From Gymnorhina tibicen (lineage: Eukaryota > Chordata > Aves > Passeriformes > Artamidae): a stretch of 64,000 nucleotides of DNA. Below, piece after piece: positions 61,829 to 64,000 of the stretch. The position numbers and the translations under genes were made by a program. The DNA lies in contig VXAZ01000440.1 of the NCBI GenBank assembly GCA_013399875.1, forward strand, positions 42,566-106,565, read 5' to 3'. Each line of letters starts with the position of its first letter. The stretch's first letter is position 1. The notes under the pieces are model-generated. The model was not told the DNA's origin and did no database searches. It saw only the letters and a program-made list of their open reading frames with translations.

Positions 61829-62499
61829 TGTGGGATTCTGTTTTGAATTCCACCTGTTGATCTTGCTGTGCCTTAAATCATTCCTCCCCTGCTGGGGGAG
61901 GACTTCTGAGTCCTTGCCTGGATTTTTGTTAATTAACGGACATTCAGCCTTCTCTGCTCTCAGACAGTTTATTAAGTCTTATCAGAAAAGTTAGAAGTAC
62001 AGCAGAGGGACGTGCATGCTGAGGAAAATGCGCAGAATGCCGCCGAAATCAAGATAACACGGCGTTTTTAAAGCTAAACAATCCAATCAGTGTTTGAAAC
62101 GACAGATATTTTCACTTTTCTACCAATATTCAACAAATGTTTTTAAAACGTCCACAGGAACTGCGGAATTTTCTATCCAATCACTTTAAACAATTTTGCT
62201 GCATTAAATGGAGTAGTATGAAGAACAAGAAGAAGGTTATAAAACAACAACAATCCTCCATTTTGGAGTTTTTGCTTTTTATCTATTTGCTACTTTTAAC
62301 ATACCCAACACCTTTATATTTTCACCCTGTGCTACCTTACATAATATTCTATCATCTAGTTCACACCGCAGTGTGTTCAAATTCTTCCCAGAGAGTTGGC
62401 AGCTTTCTCCATGGACGAAGGTCAAAACCAGTGCTGTTCAGGGGGGTAAAACTCCTTAAAACAGGCAGAGAAATATTCCCCACACTCTGGACTCCCACA
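61829..62499 (-). mobile_element. Solo LTR of an endogenous retrovirus, 5-bp TSD (CTCAG)
   Basis: A complete LTR of 671 bp with a perfect 7-bp terminal inverted repeat (TGTGGGA...TCCCACA), flanked by identical CTCAG duplications (61824-61828 and 62500-62504). AATAAA occurs on the minus strand (61978-61983), about 150 bp from the left boundary, so the element reads leftwards, with U3 at the right. It is AT-rich, unlike the other three LTRs. A 5-bp duplication fits ERVL-like or other class I/III elements rather than ERVK, which is inference. No internal genes remain. The 206-codon frame at 62137-62757 runs across its right boundary into host DNA and is therefore a chance chimera. Confidence 0.92.
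61978..61983 (-). terminator. LTR polyadenylation signal (minus strand)
   Basis: The plus strand TTTATT reads AATAAA on the minus strand, followed by CTGTCTGAGAGCAGAG. It sets the orientation of the LTR at 61829-62499. Confidence 0.7.
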
Positions 62500-64000
62500 C
62501 TCAGATTATCCTCTGCCACGGACAGAAAGGAAAAAGAGATGAAAAGAGACATAGCATTGGTTGGGCTGTGTTTAACTAATCTGGCACTGTTCCATCAGTC
62601 TATTCTTTTGACTCGTGAGGAGCTGGCACTTCTTGATTTCGTCACAGCTATAAGGACTCTGCTGCCTGCCATTTTCCAGGGGTTTAACAGGATGAAGATA
62701 CAGAAACATGGTGGCAAAGTCTTCCTGGCTGCAAAAAGCAATGATTTACTAGAATAAAAATCTGATTTTGCAGTGATCACCAGGAGCTTTTTTACAGTAC
62801 TTAAATTTGATGAAGGAAGTGAATATTAGGGCCTCTCAGACCACACGATTTTCTGTAATTCTTCTGTTTCCCTTCTTCCTTCAGGGAAGGCACCTTCAGT
62901 GAAACAAATAAAGTGCAGGAATCTTCATGAGCCCTCTCTCCTGTGCTGATCTCAGCACCTGGTTTAGATGACCAGGGCCTGCATTCCAGCAGGAATCACT
63001 GCTGGACTGGTATCCCTAAGTTATTTTGAAACCAAAGCCAATGAGTTCAGAATGCTCTACTACTATCTTGTGAACTTGAAGGAAATAAAAATAATCCTCC
63101 AGATACGTTTCACTCAGAGTTGCAAATTAATACATCCTATATATTTCAGTAATTTTCCTGACACCTGTTTACAGGACGGATTATTGAAAGTTTCCGTGAA
63201 AATTGATGATTTTTTTTTTCTGCAACCATAAATACTTTGTTTTTTCTTAGATAATTTTAACTACAGTAATCAGGTTTTCTGGGTGACCTAGCATATTTAT
63301 ATGGTTAAAATGACGAAAATAATCGATGGAGAATGGTAAGAGTAGAGTAAAAAATAAACTAGATTTGCTAGCACAATATGTTATTGACCTAATGAGATTG
63401 GATTGTATTCCCTATTGCACTTCAGGGAGTATAATTCAATCTGTACTCACTTGCAGTGGTTTAAAACACTCCTCTCATTCTTAATATAGTTAAGTATCTA
63501 TTCAAATGGCTTCCCTATCCTTAAAAGCTGAGCCTTTTTCAAAGAGGCATCTACAGCAAGTCTGCCTCAGTTTCAGAATGAGATGGTGGGTGCCTGGACG
63601 AGTCCCTTTCCTACAGGTTATCACACAGGCATAAAAATTGACTCAGTGGAACCTCAGGAGATGATCAAATCTAATCTTTGGTTGAGCCCCCTTTGGTTGA
63701 CAGGGGCTCTAATGCCAATGGTAAATCAGGTCAGTCGTGGATTTGTCTAAAAAAGTCTTGAAAACCTCTGAAAATGGAATTAATATAAAATCTATGACAC
63801 ATTACCCAGCCAGTACAGAGCTTTTCCATAGTGTCCAGACTCAACCTACCAAACTGGTTTGATTTATTGGGTGCATGAGGCCGAGAAGAGTTTGGCTTTG
63901 ACAACTTGCAACAACTTTACAAGTAATTACAGGTTCCTGTTAGGTTGTCTTCTTTAGCCTTTTCTCTGCCAGCCTGCGCATGTGTGGTGGTTTAGGCCAA
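62500..64000. other. Unique non-coding sequence to the window edge
   Basis: It starts with the right CTCAG duplication. A very pyrimidine-rich acceptor, TTTCCCTTCTTCCTTCAG, ends near 62884; the next bases stay open for 14-20 codons in two frames before stops and contain AAATAAAG, so a terminal exon is imaginable but unsupported. No gene recognised. The final bases TGTGGTGGTTTAGGCCAA (63983-64000) resemble the start of an avian LTR, but the window ends before this can be judged. Confidence 0.5.

Noticed and set aside
61656..61853. 65-codon minus-strand frame with protein-like sequence
   Set aside because: It begins inside the LTR and crosses the CTCAG duplication, so it cannot predate the insertion as a gene; no homologue recognised.
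62137..62757. Longest open frame, 206 codons on the plus strand
   Set aside because: Its first 120 codons lie inside the minus-strand solo LTR and the rest in host DNA beyond the CTCAG duplication, so it is a chance fusion with no recognisable domain.
1..64000. CRISPR arrays, tRNA or rRNA genes, bacterial operons, phage modules
   Set aside because: No regularly spaced repeats, no tRNA box patterns and no prokaryotic gene organisation were seen; the repeat content is vertebrate.

Overview
The window reads as non-coding vertebrate nuclear DNA, most likely from a bird and probably a songbird. The clues are AT-rich unique sequence, several 5'-truncated CR1 LINE copies of the avian type (two with tails resembling the repeated ATTCTATGATT-type CR1 3' end), a worn MIR/CORE-type SINE, and several solo LTRs of endogenous retroviruses. 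There is no bacterial, plasmid or phage architecture: no operons, no ribosome-binding sites, and no long open frame that looks like a complete gene. Almost all open frames of 60-206 codons are chance frames or shadows of repeats.

Layout. Positions 1-45.7 kb are mostly unique intergenic or intronic DNA. They hold two decayed minus-strand LTR pieces (2661-2745 and 17409-17535), a MIR-like SINE (about 13395-13505), one plus-strand CR1 tail (about 25370-25570), a 14-bp-unit minisatellite (4187-4239), a perfect 22-bp palindrome (18550-18571) and several low-complexity tracts. Positions 45.7-62.5 kb are where recent insertions gather. Four solo LTRs have intact target-site duplications: 45719-46314 (minus, CCCTAT), 46807-47327 (plus, GTGCTT), 58311-58946 (plus, ATCTGT) and 61829-62499 (minus, CTCAG). 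Three CR1 pieces also lie here: 50547-50644 (minus), 51468-52203 (minus) and 52271-52607 (plus), the last two with their 5' ends facing each other.

Genes. I could not identify any protein-coding gene. Several short stretches look like spliced exons, with a pyrimidine-rich acceptor, an open frame and a good donor. The best are 9686-9733 (+), 56569-56649 (+), 49805-49879 (+), and on the other strand 42116-42244 and 53729-53817. None has a recognised homologue, and such patterns also arise by chance in 64 kb, so all are hypotheses. The window most plausibly lies in a very long intron or a gene desert, possibly carrying conserved regulatory blocks (for example 32880-33360 and 48170-48620). I saw no evidence for a novel multi-gene biological system.
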